Assembly: GCF_003568845.1 (NCBI RefSeq)
Contig: NZ_CP030126.1
Location: 1,205,001-1,269,000 of the forward strand
Reading direction: 5' to 3'
Source of the DNA: Indioceanicola profundi
Lineage (GTDB): Bacteria; Pseudomonadota; Alphaproteobacteria; Azospirillales; Azospirillaceae
Length of the DNA: 64,000 nt
Made by a program: the position numbers and the translations under genes. Below, piece by piece: positions 8,631 to 17,699 of the stretch; the first letter of the stretch is position 1; each line of letters opens with the position of its first letter. The notes under the pieces are model-generated. The model saw nothing but the letters and a program-made list of their open reading frames with translations. It ran no database searches and was not told where the DNA came from.

Positions 8631-8644
8631 TTGATGCAAATCAA
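8631..8644 (+). promoter_or_regulatory. perfect FNR/FixK-type box
   Basis: TTGAT-GCAA-ATCAA matches the FNR consensus TTGAT-N4-ATCAA in all ten defined positions. It lies 108 bases upstream of ccoN and 111 bases upstream of the divergent DUF2189 gene. cbb3 operons are classic FNR/FixK targets. Confidence 0.85.
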
Positions 8645-8752
8645 TGCGGCTGGATCGGCCCTGCTGCAAATCTGCGCCACTCGCAATGCCCCCGGCGGTC
8701 CGCTTCGGAACCGGGCGAGGGCACAAGAATTCAGCAGAGACCGGGGGTAGTT

Positions 8753-10237
8753 ATGAGCGTCGCACTCACCGGCGGGGCATCCTTCGCGGCGGCACGGCCC
8801 GCTGCACAGGAGGCGTACCATGAGGATGTGGTCCGCGCCTTCGTCATCGCGGCCATGTTCTGGGGCATCGCGGCCTTCGCCGTCGGTGTCATCATCGCGT
8901 TCCAGCTTGCGTTCCCGCAGCTCAATCTGGACCTGGAATACACCACGTTCGGGCGTCTGCGCCCGCTGCACACGTCGGCGGCGATCTTCGCCTTCGGCGG
9001 CAATGCGCTGATCGGCTCCTCCCTCTACGTCGTGCAGCGCACCTGCCGCGCGCCGCTGTTCGGAGGCAAGGAGCTGAGCTGGTTCCTGTTCTTCGGCTAC
9101 CAGCTCTTCATCGTGCTGGCGGCCACCGGCTATCTGATGGGCATCACCCAGGGCAAGGAATATGCCGAGCCCGAATGGTATGTTGATCTGTGGCTGACCT
9201 TCGTGTGGGTGGTCTATCTGATCATCTTCGCCGGCACGATCATCAAGCGGCGCGAGCCCCACATCTATGTGGCCAACTGGTTCTACCTGGCCTTCATCAT
9301 CACCGTCGCCATGCTGCACATCGTCAACAATCTGGCGGTGCCGGTCAGCTTCGCCGGGGTGAAGTCCTACACGGCCTGGGCGGGCGTGCAGGATGCCATG
9401 ATCCAGTGGTGGTACGGTCACAACGCGGTGGGCTTCTTCCTGACCGCCGGCTTCCTGGGCATGATGTACTACTTCATCCCCAAGGCCGCCGACCGCCCGG
9501 TCTACAGCTACCGCCTGTCGATCGTGCACTTCTGGGCGCTGATCTTCCTCTACATCTGGGCCGGCCCGCACCACCTGCACTATACGGCGCTGCCGGACTG
9601 GACGCAGACGCTGGGCATGGTCTTCTCGGTCATGCTGTGGATGCCCTCCTGGGGCGGCATGATCAACGGCCTGATGACCCTGTCGGGCGCCTGGGACAAG
9701 CTGCGCACCGATCCGGGCCTGCGCTTCTCCGTCACCGCCGTGGGCTTCTACGGGATGAGCACCTTCGAAGGGCCGGTGATGAGCGTGAAGGCGGTGAATG
9801 GCCTCAGCCACTACACCGACTGGACCATCGGCCATGTGCATTCCGGCGCTTTGGGCTGGGTCGCCTTCATCAGCTTCGGCATGATCTACTATCTGGTGCC
9901 GGTGCTGTGGAAGAAGCGGGGGCTGTACAGCAAGGCCCTGGCCGACTGGCACTTCTGGATCGCCACCATCGGCATCGTCTTCTACATCACCTCCATGTGG
10001 GTCAGCGGCATCATGCAGGGCCTGATGTGGCGCGCCTACGACGAGTTCGGCTTCCTCCAGTACTCCTTCGTGGAGACGGTGGCCGCCATGCATCCCTACT
10101 ACGTGATCCGCGGCCTGGGCGGGGTCCTGTTCCTGACCGGCGCGCTGATCATGGCCTACAACCTGTACCGCACCGCCACGAGCGGCGAGGCGGCCGAGGC
10201 CGAGCAGCCCCGGCTTGTCCCGACGCCGGCCGAGTGA
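8753..10237 (+). CDS. ccoN: cbb3-type cytochrome c oxidase subunit I
   Basis: CcoN is the catalytic subunit of the high-affinity proton-pumping cbb3 oxidase and holds the low-spin heme b and the heme b3-CuB centre in the inner membrane. The 494-residue protein has about 12 membrane helices. Conserved histidines are visible in [14 protein letters not shown] (near residue 72), [10 protein letters not shown] (near 222) and [14 protein letters not shown] (near 280), and in the C-terminal [16 protein letters not shown]. The ATG at 8753 follows a GGGGG ribosome-binding site; the frame stays open upstream but lacks a better start. First gene of ccoNOQP, under an FNR box. Confidence 0.97.
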   Translation: MSVALTGGASFAAARPAAQEAYHEDVVRAFVIAAMFWGIAAFAVGVIIAFQLAFPQLNLDLEYTTFGRLRPLHTSAAIFAFGGNALIGSSLYVVQRTCRAPLFGGKELSWFLFFGYQLFIVLAATGYLMGITQGKEYAEPEWYVDLWLTFVWVVYLIIFAGTIIKRREPHIYVANWFYLAFIITVAMLHIVNNLAVPVSFAGVKSYTAWAGVQDAMIQWWYGHNAVGFFLTAGFLGMMYYFIPKAADRPVYSYRLSIVHFWALIFLYIWAGPHHLHYTALPDWTQTLGMVFSVMLWMPSWGGMINGLMTLSGAWDKLRTDPGLRFSVTAVGFYGMSTFEGPVMSVKAVNGLSHYTDWTIGHVHSGALGWVAFISFGMIYYLVPVLWKKRGLYSKALADWHFWIATIGIVFYITSMWVSGIMQGLMWRAYDEFGFLQYSFVETVAAMHPYYVIRGLGGVLFLTGALIMAYNLYRTATSGEAAEAEQPRLVPTPAE

Positions 10238-10251
10238 GGGGGGCCTGAACC

Positions 10252-10983
10252 ATGAAATTCTCGCACGCGCCCATTGAGAAGAACGTCCTGCTGATGGCCG
10301 TTCTCACCCTGATCACCGTGTCCATCGGCGGTCTGGTCCAGATCGTCCCGCTGTTCACGGTGGAGACCACCATCGAGCGGGTGGAGGGTGTACGCCCCTA
10401 CACCCCGCTGGAGCTGGCCGGCCGCAACATCTACCTGCGCGAGGGCTGCTACAACTGCCACAGCCAGATGATCCGCACCTTCCGCGACGAGGTGGAGCGG
10501 TACGGGCACTACAGCTTGGCGGCGGAGAGCATGTTCGACCATCCGTTCCAGTGGGGCTCCAAGCGCACCGGTCCGGACCTGGCCCGCGTCGGCGGCAAGT
10601 ACTCCAACGACTGGCACGTCCCCCACATGATCGACCCCCGCGCCGTGGTGCCGGAATCGATCATGCCCGGCTACCCGTTCCTGGCGGAGAAGCCGCTGCA
10701 CGCCGAGGATATCGGTGAGCATCTGAAGGCCAACCGCGCCGTCGGCGTGCCCTACACCGACGAGCAGATCGAGAAAGCCGCTGCGGACCTGCGGCTCCAG
10801 GCCGGGACCGACCCGGATGCGGACACGGCCGAGCTGCTGGCCCGCTATCCCAAGGCCGTGGTCGGCGATTTCGACGGCGATCCCAGGTTCGTCAGCGAGA
10901 TGGACGCGCTGGTCGCCTACCTGCAGATGCTGGGCACCCTGGTGGACTTCACCCGGATCAGCCCCGACGACGTGAAGCAGTAG
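10252..10983 (+). CDS. ccoO: cbb3-type cytochrome c oxidase subunit II (mono-heme)
   Basis: CcoO is the membrane-anchored monoheme cytochrome c that passes electrons to CcoN. The 243-residue protein has one N-terminal membrane anchor (about residues 10-32) and the heme c motif CYNCH near residue 66 within [13 protein letters not shown], a diagnostic CcoO sequence. Met axial-ligand candidates lie in the [10 protein letters not shown] loop. It starts 14 bases after ccoN and is followed after nine bases by ccoQ, so the genes are clearly co-transcribed. Length is normal. Confidence 0.97.
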   Translation: MKFSHAPIEKNVLLMAVLTLITVSIGGLVQIVPLFTVETTIERVEGVRPYTPLELAGRNIYLREGCYNCHSQMIRTFRDEVERYGHYSLAAESMFDHPFQWGSKRTGPDLARVGGKYSNDWHVPHMIDPRAVVPESIMPGYPFLAEKPLHAEDIGEHLKANRAVGVPYTDEQIEKAAADLRLQAGTDPDADTAELLARYPKAVVGDFDGDPRFVSEMDALVAYLQMLGTLVDFTRISPDDVKQ

Positions 10984-10992
10984 GAGGCGGCG

Positions 10993-11160
10993 ATGCACGA
11001 ACTCTACATCCTGCTCCGTGAGCTGTGGCTGGTCTGGTTCATGCTGCTCTTCACGGGAATCGTGGTCTGGGCCTTCTGGCCGTCGCGCCGGCAGGTGCTT
11101 CAGGACTTTGCGAACATTCCGCTGCGGGACGATGCGGTCCCGGCGGCGAAGACGAGGTAA
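10993..11160 (+). CDS. ccoQ: cbb3-type cytochrome c oxidase subunit CcoQ
   Basis: This 55-residue protein has a single membrane helix (LWLVWFMLLFTGIVVWAFW) and a short basic and polar cytoplasmic tail, as expected for CcoQ/FixQ. CcoQ is a small subunit that stabilises the oxidase, especially in the presence of oxygen. The ATG is preceded by GGAGGCGG. Its place between ccoO and ccoP, with spacings of nine and six bases, makes the assignment secure despite low sequence content. Confidence 0.9.
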   Translation: MHELYILLRELWLVWFMLLFTGIVVWAFWPSRRQVLQDFANIPLRDDAVPAAKTR

Positions 11161-11166
11161 GGTGTC

Positions 11167-12036
11167 ATGTCGACCAAGATCGAGAACGACGCCCCCACCG
11201 GCCAGTCCACGACCGGCCATGAGTGGGACGGCATCAAGGAACTGAACACGCCGCTGCCGAAATGGTGGCTGTACATCTTCTACGCCTCCATCGTCTTCGC
11301 CCTGGGCTACACGGTCCTCTACCCCGCCTGGCCCACCGGCAAGGAGGCGACGGAGGGCACGCTGGGCTGGACCCAGCGCAAGGAGCTGGCGGCCAGCATG
11401 GCGGCGGAGCAGGAGCGCATCGCCCCGGTGCTGGCCAAGATCGAGGCGGCCGACATCGCCGAGATCCGCGGCAATCCAGAACTGATGGGCTTCGTCCAGG
11501 CCAAGGGCCGCCAAGCCTTCGCCGACAACTGCGCCGGCTGCCACGGTGCGGGCGGGTCCGGCGCGCCGGGCTTCCCGACGCTGGCCGATGACGACTGGCT
11601 GTGGGGCGGCTCGCCGGAGGCGATCCTGCACACCGTCAGCTACGGCGTCCGCAACGCCAATGCGGAGAGCCGCCTCTCCGACATGCCGCGCTTCGGCGCC
11701 GACCAGCTTCTGGAGAAGGAGCAGATCAACGACGTCGCGGAACATGTCCTGTCGCTGACCGGCACCCAGACCGACGCCGCCGCGGCGGAGCGGGGCGCCC
11801 AGGTCTATGCCGACAACTGCGCCGCCTGCCATGGCGAGAAGGGCGAGGGCATGGCGGAGATGGGCGCGCCGCGCCTGAACGACACCATCTGGCTCTATGG
11901 CGGCAGCAAGGCCGATGTGGTGCACACCGTGACCTATGCGCGGCGCGGCAACATGCCGGCCTGGAGCGAGCGTCTGGACCCGGCCACCGTCAAGGTGCTG
12001 GCGGCCTATGTCCATGCGCTAGGCGGCGGCCAGTAA
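11167..12036 (+). CDS. ccoP: cbb3-type cytochrome c oxidase subunit III (di-heme)
   Basis: CcoP is the di-heme cytochrome c that accepts electrons from soluble cytochrome c or the bc1 complex. The 289-residue protein opens with the typical GHEWDGIKELNTPLPKWW segment, then one transmembrane helix (residues 35-55), then two class I cytochrome c domains with heme motifs CAGCH near residue 122 and CAACH near residue 218. It ends the ccoNOQP operon and is followed 39 bases later by a strong terminator. The ccoGHIS genes therefore need their own promoter. Confidence 0.97.
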   Translation: MSTKIENDAPTGQSTTGHEWDGIKELNTPLPKWWLYIFYASIVFALGYTVLYPAWPTGKEATEGTLGWTQRKELAASMAAEQERIAPVLAKIEAADIAEIRGNPELMGFVQAKGRQAFADNCAGCHGAGGSGAPGFPTLADDDWLWGGSPEAILHTVSYGVRNANAESRLSDMPRFGADQLLEKEQINDVAEHVLSLTGTQTDAAAAERGAQVYADNCAACHGEKGEGMAEMGAPRLNDTIWLYGGSKADVVHTVTYARRGNMPAWSERLDPATVKVLAAYVHALGGGQ

Positions 12037-12075
12037 CAGGCCGCATCCCATCCACCTGCCACCCGGTTCGACTGG

Positions 12076-12107
12076 TGCCGGCCGCCTGCCCGCGGCCGGC
12101 ATTTTTT
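12076..12107 (+). terminator. intrinsic terminator after ccoP
   Basis: TGCCGGCCGC (12076-12085) pairs with GCGGCCGGCA (12092-12101) around a six-base loop and is followed by six T residues. It separates ccoNOQP from the opposite-strand toxin gene and, beyond it, ccoGHIS. Confidence 0.88.
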
Positions 12108-12114
12108 ATACGGG

Positions 12115-12591
12115 TCACAGGAACAGGCGGTCGTCCCAGCGGATCGGCTCATGCAGTGAATGCTGGATGCGCGGGAACTCCGGATGTTCCGGATTGATCA
12201 GGATGTTGCGTTCCATCCGCGCCACCACGCTCGGCACGAAAAGGATGGCGGACCGGCGCTCCTGCTGCCACCGCTCGCCGAACATTTTGGCGGCACTGCA
12301 CGCCGGCTCGTCCCAATGGGCGAGCGAGTGCGCCGTGACCGCCTCGTAGCTGAGCCCGTTCGGCAGGGTGATCTCTATGAAATGCTGGTTGGGGGGCATG
12401 ACGCCGCTGCCATGGACCAGCTTCTCCAGCATGGCCGTGGAGTAATGCTCGCTGGTGTAGATCATCGGGCTGGCTGGCGTATTCCACCGGCCCGGATAGA
12501 GCTTCGAACCGGTCGCATCGAAGATGGGATAGGTGCCGGCCGGGTCCCCGATGCGGTAGCAGCGGAGCACACGATCCAGGATCTGCGCCAT
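12115..12591 (-). CDS. RES-domain toxin (NAD+ phosphorylase family)
   Basis: This is the toxin half of a type II RES/Xre module. Characterised relatives (MbcT, ParT and others) degrade NAD+ or ADP-ribosylate a host enzyme. The 158-residue protein shows the family layout: an Arg in RCYRIGDPAG near the start, the GRWNTPASPMIYTSEHYSTAMLE core with the key Tyr and Glu, and a Ser-containing C-terminal region (IQHSLHEPIRWDDRLFL). The ATG overlaps the antitoxin stop by one base, giving translational coupling. It lies on the strand opposite to the flanking oxidase genes. The toxic activity is inferred from family only. Confidence 0.88.
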   Translation of the reverse strand: MAQILDRVLRCYRIGDPAGTYPIFDATGSKLYPGRWNTPASPMIYTSEHYSTAMLEKLVHGSGVMPPNQHFIEITLPNGLSYEAVTAHSLAHWDEPACSAAKMFGERWQQERRSAILFVPSVVARMERNILINPEHPEFPRIQHSLHEPIRWDDRLFL

Positions 12592-13034
12592 CAGGCCGCC
12601 GATCCGAATTTGAGCCGTCCCAGTATATCCTCCACCAGCCTTGCGCCGAGGTCGCTGCCGAGCACGACGTCGATGGGCCGGCGCTGATCCAGCAAGGGAT
12701 GGGAGCGATAGAGAAAGGCGCGCGCCGCTTCCGGTTCCTTCCAGACGTCGAGACATGCCGCCCAGACCTGGGCCAAGCGGTAGGTGCGGCCGCTTTCTTC
12801 CGATGTCAGACGCTCCGCATCATCCTTCCGGCGGCGGGCGAGCGTGGCGCGGGGAACGATGCGGTGTTTGATCGTCTGGTCCGCCGGTGCAACCGCCTGG
12901 GTAACGCGGTCCAGTGCGTGCAGAGGAAAGCCGTTCTCGATCATGCCAGCGATGGCGACCGGAGAAACATCGTTCCGATTCCCGACCTCGATCCCAAGCA
13001 CCGTCGCCACATCGAACAGGGGAGCATCGTACAT
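12591..13034 (-). CDS. Xre/MbcA/ParS-type antitoxin (DUF2384)
   Basis: This is the cognate antitoxin of the RES toxin. The 147-residue protein has an N-terminal helical DNA-binding region and the C-terminal DUF2384 toxin-binding segment, recognisable in RLAQVWAACLDVWKEPEAA followed by FLYRSHPLLDQRRPIDVVLGSDLGARLVEDILGRL. I chose the ATG at 13034 because it follows GGAGG at 5-base spacing; in-frame ATGs at 13046 and 13073 are further from it. An inverted repeat directly upstream is a likely operator for autorepression, as is usual in such modules. Confidence 0.88.
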   Translation of the reverse strand: MYDAPLFDVATVLGIEVGNRNDVSPVAIAGMIENGFPLHALDRVTQAVAPADQTIKHRIVPRATLARRRKDDAERLTSEESGRTYRLAQVWAACLDVWKEPEAARAFLYRSHPLLDQRRPIDVVLGSDLGARLVEDILGRLKFGSAA

Positions 13035-13045
13035 GATCACCTCCA

Positions 13046-13072
13046 TCTCATCTGAGACGGATAATGGTCTCA
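13046..13072 (-). promoter_or_regulatory. probable toxin-antitoxin operator
   Basis: Three copies of the TGAGA/TCTCA half-site occur within 27 bases: TCTCA (13046-13050), TGAGAC (13053-13058) and GTCTCA (13067-13072), giving overlapping inverted repeats with 2-base and 8-base centres. They sit 12 bases upstream of the antitoxin start, where the module's promoter should be. Confidence 0.55.
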
Positions 13073-13162
13073 TATAAGCATGGTTTCAAGGCGATCGAGG
13101 CATCCGGCCCCGAACCGTGCGACAGCCCGCCGCGCCGGAAAAGGGCAACAGAGCCGGGACCA

Positions 13163-13176
13163 TTGATCTAGCGCAA
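13163..13176 (+). promoter_or_regulatory. FNR-type box upstream of ccoG
   Basis: TTGAT-CTAG-CGCAA matches 8 of 10 consensus positions. Alphaproteobacterial FnrL/FixK sites often have the GC variant in one half-site. It lies 74 bases before the ccoG start and would give ccoGHIS its own oxygen control. Confidence 0.65.
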
Positions 13177-13250
13177 AGCGGCGGGCGGGCCGGGGGGCAT
13201 AGGGTGCGGTCATGGGCGTTCGGCGCCCGAACTGTTCACCCGAGGTCACC

Positions 13251-14798
13251 ATGGACGGCCATACGACCCTGCTGGAGAAGGCAGCCGCCGCGGAGCGCGA
13301 TTTCGCGGCCGTGCGCGCACGCGCCGGAACGGCGAAGGCGCAGCCGCTGCCCGCCGACAGCTCCGGCTCCGTGCCGCTCTATGCCGACCGTGTCCGGGTC
13401 TATCCCAAGGCCGTCCATGGCGCCTATCGCCGGATCAAATGGGCGGTGCTGGGCTTCTGCCTGACGCTCTACTATCTGGCGCCCTGGCTGCGCTGGGACC
13501 GCGGGCCGGGAGCGCCGGACCAGGCGCTGCTGATCGACATGACGGCCCCGCGGGCCTTCTTCTTCGACATCGAGATCTGGCCGCAGGAGGTCTACTTCAT
13601 CACCGGGCTGCTGGTGCTGGGGGCGCTGGGCCTGTTCCTGGTGACCTCGCTCTTCGGCCGGCTCTGGTGCGGCTATGCCTGCCCGCAGACGGTCTGGACC
13701 GACCTGTTCATGTGGGTGGAGCGGCTGATCGAGGGCGACCGGGCCAAGCGCATGCGCCTGGACCAGGGCCCGCTGACCGTGCAGAAGGTCGCGAAGAAGA
13801 TCGCCAAGCACTCCGCCTGGCTGCTGATCGCGCTGGCGACGGGCGGGGCCTGGGCGCTGTACTTCAACGACGCGCCGACCTTCGTGGCGGACTTCTTCAC
13901 CGGCGGCGCCAGCGTGGAGCAGTACTTCTTCGTCGGCCTCTTCACCTCCACGACATATCTGCTGGCCGGCTGGGCGCGGGAGCAGGTCTGCACCTACATG
14001 TGTCCCTGGCCGCGCTTCCAGGCCTCCATGCTGGACAAGGACAGCCTGGTCGTGACCTACGAGGACTGGCGCGGGGAGCGGCGCGGCAAGACCAAGGCGG
14101 GTGCGCCGCCGGTTGGCTTCGGCGACTGCGTGGACTGCCGCCAGTGCTTCGCCGCCTGTCCCATGGGCATCGACATACGCGACGGCCAGCAGATGGAATG
14201 CATCGGCTGCGGCCTCTGCATCGATGCCTGCGATGAGATTATGGACAGGATGCAGCGCCCCCGCGGGCTGATCCAGTTCGACACCCTGGCCAACCAGGAG
14301 GCGAAGGCCAAGAGCCTGCCGCCCCGCTTCCGCTTCGTCCGCCCGCGCACGGTGATCTATGCCGCGCTGGTGGCCGCAGTGGCCGGGATCATGCTGGCCG
14401 CGCTGGTGCTCCGGACCACGGTGGAGGTCAGTGTCCTGCGCGACCGCGCGCCGCTGTTCGTGACCCTCTCCGACGGTTCCATCCGCAACGGCTACACGCT
14501 GCGGGTCCTGAACAAGAAGCGGGAGGATGTCGCCTTCGACCTGTCCCTGGACGGCCTGCCCGGCGCCACCTTGGTGGTGCAGGATGTGGGCGAGGCGGCG
14601 GACGGGCGGGCCGTGGTGCTGCACACCCGCCCCGACACGGCTGAAACCTACCGCGTCTTCATCTCCCTGCCGCACGGCGCGGCGGAGGAGGAGAACACGT
14701 CCTTCGACTTCATCCTGCGCGATCCGGTCAGCGGGGACGGCGACATCTACGAAGCCGTCTTCATGGGTCCGCACAAGCCCCGCCCGCACCGGTACTGA
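13251..14798 (+). CDS. ccoG: cytochrome c oxidase accessory protein CcoG (FixG/RdxA)
   Basis: CcoG is a membrane-bound iron-sulfur protein that reduces Cu(II) to Cu(I) for delivery to the cbb3 oxidase. The 515-residue protein has N-terminal membrane helices, a conserved GRLWCGYACPQTVWTDL segment, a second Cys motif REQVCTYMCPWPRFQ, and two [4Fe-4S] ferredoxin motifs (CVDCRQCFAACP and CIGCGLCIDACD). A C-terminal periplasmic Ig-like domain follows. The ATG at 13251 follows GAGG; an ATG 13 codons upstream lacks a site. First gene of ccoGHIS, behind an FNR-type box. Confidence 0.95.
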   Translation: MDGHTTLLEKAAAAERDFAAVRARAGTAKAQPLPADSSGSVPLYADRVRVYPKAVHGAYRRIKWAVLGFCLTLYYLAPWLRWDRGPGAPDQALLIDMTAPRAFFFDIEIWPQEVYFITGLLVLGALGLFLVTSLFGRLWCGYACPQTVWTDLFMWVERLIEGDRAKRMRLDQGPLTVQKVAKKIAKHSAWLLIALATGGAWALYFNDAPTFVADFFTGGASVEQYFFVGLFTSTTYLLAGWAREQVCTYMCPWPRFQASMLDKDSLVVTYEDWRGERRGKTKAGAPPVGFGDCVDCRQCFAACPMGIDIRDGQQMECIGCGLCIDACDEIMDRMQRPRGLIQFDTLANQEAKAKSLPPRFRFVRPRTVIYAALVAAVAGIMLAALVLRTTVEVSVLRDRAPLFVTLSDGSIRNGYTLRVLNKKREDVAFDLSLDGLPGATLVVQDVGEAADGRAVVLHTRPDTAETYRVFISLPHGAAEEENTSFDFILRDPVSGDGDIYEAVFMGPHKPRPHRY

Positions 14799-14808
14799 GG
14801 ACACGCAC

Positions 14809-15312
14809 ATGGCCATGATGCATCGGGACCAAGCCCCCCAGCGCAAGTCCGCCTGGATTCCCTGGGTCTTCGTCGGCGCGATGGGCGTCGTGGTGGCGGT
14901 CAATGCCACCCTCATCACCTACTCCGTCACCACCTTCAGCGGGCTCTCGGTGGAAAAGCCCTATGAGCGGGGCGTCCACTACAACCAGGTGCTGGACGCC
15001 CAGGCGAAGCAGGACGCACTGGGCTGGACGCTGGATGCGGCATTCGCCGCGACCGACGGGGAGCGGCAGGGCTGGCTCGTCGTGGTCGCGCGGGACCGTG
15101 ACGGCGGGGCGCTGGACGGGCTGGCGCTGGAGGGCCGCATGGTCCGCCCGCTCGAGGTGATCGACGACGTGCCGGTGCATTTCGAGGCGGCCGGCGACGG
15201 CCGCTATGTGGCACGGGTCGAGCTGCCCAGGCCCGGCCAATGGGACCTGAAGGCCAGGGCCACACGCGGCGGCGACGCCTTCACCCTGATCGAAAGGCTG
15301 GACATCAGATGA
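14809..15312 (+). CDS. ccoH: FixH/CcoH family cbb3 assembly protein
   Basis: This 167-residue, single-pass membrane protein has a hydrophobic helix at residues 15-38 followed by the conserved YSVTTFSGLSVEKPYERGVHYN segment typical of FixH, and a periplasmic beta-rich domain. CcoH is needed for assembly and stability of the oxidase. The ATG at 14809 is 11 bases after ccoG and is preceded by TGAGGA. Its stop overlaps the ccoI start (ATGA), so the two are translationally coupled. Confidence 0.92.
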   Translation: MAMMHRDQAPQRKSAWIPWVFVGAMGVVVAVNATLITYSVTTFSGLSVEKPYERGVHYNQVLDAQAKQDALGWTLDAAFAATDGERQGWLVVVARDRDGGALDGLALEGRMVRPLEVIDDVPVHFEAAGDGRYVARVELPRPGQWDLKARATRGGDAFTLIERLDIR

Positions 15313-17696
15313 GCCTCGCCTACGCGGAACCGGATATCGTCGGCGCCCCGGCCCTGTGCCGGCATTGCGGCCAGCCCGTTCCGGCGGGCGAGGCGGAGTT
15401 CTGCTGCGCCGGCTGCGCCGGTGCCCATGCGCTGATCCATGAGCTGGGGCTGGAGACCTACTATGCGCGGCGCGATGCCGTGGCCCCCACTGCGGCCCAG
15501 GATGCGCCGAAGCTGGACCTCGCCTCCAACATCGTGGACGGGGCGGATGGCAGCCATACGCTGCGGCTGCGCGTGGACGGGCTGACCTGCGGGGCCTGCG
15601 TCTGGCTGATCGAGAGCGCGCTGGGGCGGCTTCCGGAGGTGGAGAGCGCCCGCGTGAACCTGACCACCCGCCGGCTCACGCTGAGCTGGACCGGCGGGCG
15701 CGAGCTGGCGGAGCGGTTCGTCGCGACCGTGGCCCGGCTGGGCTATCGGCTGGCTCCGTTCGACATGGCGGCCGAAAGCGATCCCCAGGCCCTGCATGAG
15801 CGGGAGCTGCTGCGCGCCATGGCGGTGGCCGGCTTCTCCGCCATGAACATCATGCTGCTCTCCGTCTCCGTCTGGTCCGGCCATGCCGGCAGCATGGGGG
15901 AGGCGACGCGCACGCTGATGCACTGGCTGTCCGCCCTGATCGCCTTCCCGACCGTGCTGTACGCCGGCCGACCCTTCTTCCGGTCGGCGCTGACCGCGCT
16001 GAAGGCCGGGCGGACCAACATGGACGTGCCGATCTCGCTGGGCGTCACGCTGGCGACCGGCATCAGCCTGTGGGAGACCATCAATCTCGGCCCGCACGCC
16101 TATTTCGACGGCGCCGTGATGCTGCTGTTCTTCCTGCTGGTCGGGCGCTACCTGGACAGCCGCGCCCGCGGCCGCGCCCGCTCGGCGGCGGAGCATCTGC
16201 TGGCGCTGGGCCGGCAGCCGGTGACCGTGCTGGACCCGGACGGCACCACCCGTCTTGCCCCGCCCGGCGCCGTCCCGGTCGGCGCCGCCGTGCTAGTGGC
16301 AGCGGGAGAGCGGATCGGCATCGACGGCACCGTGGCGGACGGCAGCTCCGAACTCGACACCAGCGTGGTGACGGGCGAGAGCGCGCCGCAGCCGGTGCGG
16401 CCCGGTTCGAAGGTCTTCGCCGGCATGGTCAACCTGGCCGCCCCCCTGCGGCTCACCGTGACCGCCAGCGGCGAAGGCACCCTCCTGGCCGAGATCGTGC
16501 GGCTTATGGAGGCGGCGGAGCAGGGGCGGGCACGCTATGTGGCGCTGGCCGACCGCGTCGCCCGCTTCTATACGCCGGTGGTCCATACCCTGGCGCTGGG
16601 CACCTTCCTGGCCTGGACGCTGGGCTTCGGCCTGGGTTGGCAGCCGGCGCTGCTGATCGCGGTGGCGGTGCTGATCATCACCTGCCCCTGCGCCCTGGCG
16701 CTTGCGGTGCCGGCGGTGCAGGTGGCGGCAAGCGAGCGGCTGATGCGGGCCGGCACCCTGCTGAAATCCGCCACGGCGCTGGAACGGCTGGCGGGGGTGG
16801 ACACCATCGTCTTCGACAAGACGGGAACGCTGACCACCGGCCGGGCCGAGCTGCTGCCCGACAGGGAGCGGCGGAGCGAAGATCTGCGCCTTGCCGCCAC
16901 CATGGCCCGCGCCAGCAAGCACCCGCTGTCCCGCGCCCTGGCCGCTGCCGCCGGCCCCGGTCCCGTGGCGAATGGCGTCCGGGAGCTGCCGGGGCAGGGG
17001 CTGGAGATGGAGACGCCGGCCGGGCCGGTGCGGCTGGGCAAGGCGGCCTTCGTCGGGATCGAGGCCGGGCCGCAGGCCGTGGGCGAGGGGCCGGAGCTCT
17101 GGCTGTCCCGCCCCGGCCGGGCGCCGGTCCGCTTCGCCTTCGCCGACCGCGCCCGTGGCGACGCGGCGGAGGTGGTCGGCAGGCTGAAGCGGCGGGGCTA
17201 CCGGGTGGAGCTGCTGTCCGGCGACCGGCCGGGCACGGTTGCCGCACTCGCCGCCGCGCTCGGCATCCCGGAATGGCGGGCCGCCGTGGACCCGGCCGGC
17301 AAATGCGCCCGGCTGGCGGAGCTGCGGGCGGCGGGGCGGCGGGTGCTGATGGTTGGCGACGGGCTGAACGACGCGGCGGCCCTGGCCGCGGCGGACGTGT
17401 CGCTGTCCCCCTCCACCGCCGTGGACATCGCCCAGACCACAGCCGACGCCGTCTTCCAGGGCAACCTTCTAGCGCCGGTGGCGGAAATCCTGGAAACCGC
17501 CCGCAAGGCGGAGCGGCTGGTGAAGCAGAATCTGGGCTTCACCCTGGCCTACAACATGTGCGCCGTGCCCATCGCCATGGTGGGACTCGCCACGCCGCTG
17601 GTGGCGGCGGTGGCCATGTCCTCCTCCTCCCTGGTGGTGATGGCCAATGCGCTGCGCCTGTCCCGCGGGGCAGGCAAACAGGCGAAAGGAGCCTGA
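15309..17696 (+). CDS. ccoI: copper-transporting P-type ATPase CcoI (FixI)
   Basis: CcoI exports Cu(I) across the inner membrane for CuB insertion into CcoN. The 795-residue protein has an N-terminal Cys cluster (CRHCG...FCCAGCAGAH, residues 17-42), a heavy-metal-associated domain with LTCGACVW near residue 92, eight expected membrane helices, the ion-path motif CPC in ITCPCALALAV near residue 458, the phosphorylation motif DKTGTLTTG near 503, and the hinge GDGLNDAAAL near 681. This is the FixI-type subgroup rather than the general detoxifying CopA. The start overlaps the ccoH stop. Confidence 0.96.
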   Translation: MSLAYAEPDIVGAPALCRHCGQPVPAGEAEFCCAGCAGAHALIHELGLETYYARRDAVAPTAAQDAPKLDLASNIVDGADGSHTLRLRVDGLTCGACVWLIESALGRLPEVESARVNLTTRRLTLSWTGGRELAERFVATVARLGYRLAPFDMAAESDPQALHERELLRAMAVAGFSAMNIMLLSVSVWSGHAGSMGEATRTLMHWLSALIAFPTVLYAGRPFFRSALTALKAGRTNMDVPISLGVTLATGISLWETINLGPHAYFDGAVMLLFFLLVGRYLDSRARGRARSAAEHLLALGRQPVTVLDPDGTTRLAPPGAVPVGAAVLVAAGERIGIDGTVADGSSELDTSVVTGESAPQPVRPGSKVFAGMVNLAAPLRLTVTASGEGTLLAEIVRLMEAAEQGRARYVALADRVARFYTPVVHTLALGTFLAWTLGFGLGWQPALLIAVAVLIITCPCALALAVPAVQVAASERLMRAGTLLKSATALERLAGVDTIVFDKTGTLTTGRAELLPDRERRSEDLRLAATMARASKHPLSRALAAAAGPGPVANGVRELPGQGLEMETPAGPVRLGKAAFVGIEAGPQAVGEGPELWLSRPGRAPVRFAFADRARGDAAEVVGRLKRRGYRVELLSGDRPGTVAALAAALGIPEWRAAVDPAGKCARLAELRAAGRRVLMVGDGLNDAAALAAADVSLSPSTAVDIAQTTADAVFQGNLLAPVAEILETARKAERLVKQNLGFTLAYNMCAVPIAMVGLATPLVAAVAMSSSSLVVMANALRLSRGAGKQAKGA

Positions 17697-17699
17697 GAC

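Noticed and set aside
8501-8752. Upstream extension of the ccoN frame
   Set aside because: The frame is open but the extension runs through the FNR box and promoter, and the ATG at 8753 has a good ribosome-binding site and matches CcoN N-termini.
8516-10093. Long minus-strand open frame opposite ccoN
   Set aside because: The composition is biased (His, Gly, Gln, Asp) without motifs, and the sense strand encodes an intact cytochrome oxidase subunit.
13236-14918. Long minus-strand open frame opposite ccoG
   Set aside because: Same shadow pattern; no membrane or catalytic motif, and ccoG is complete.
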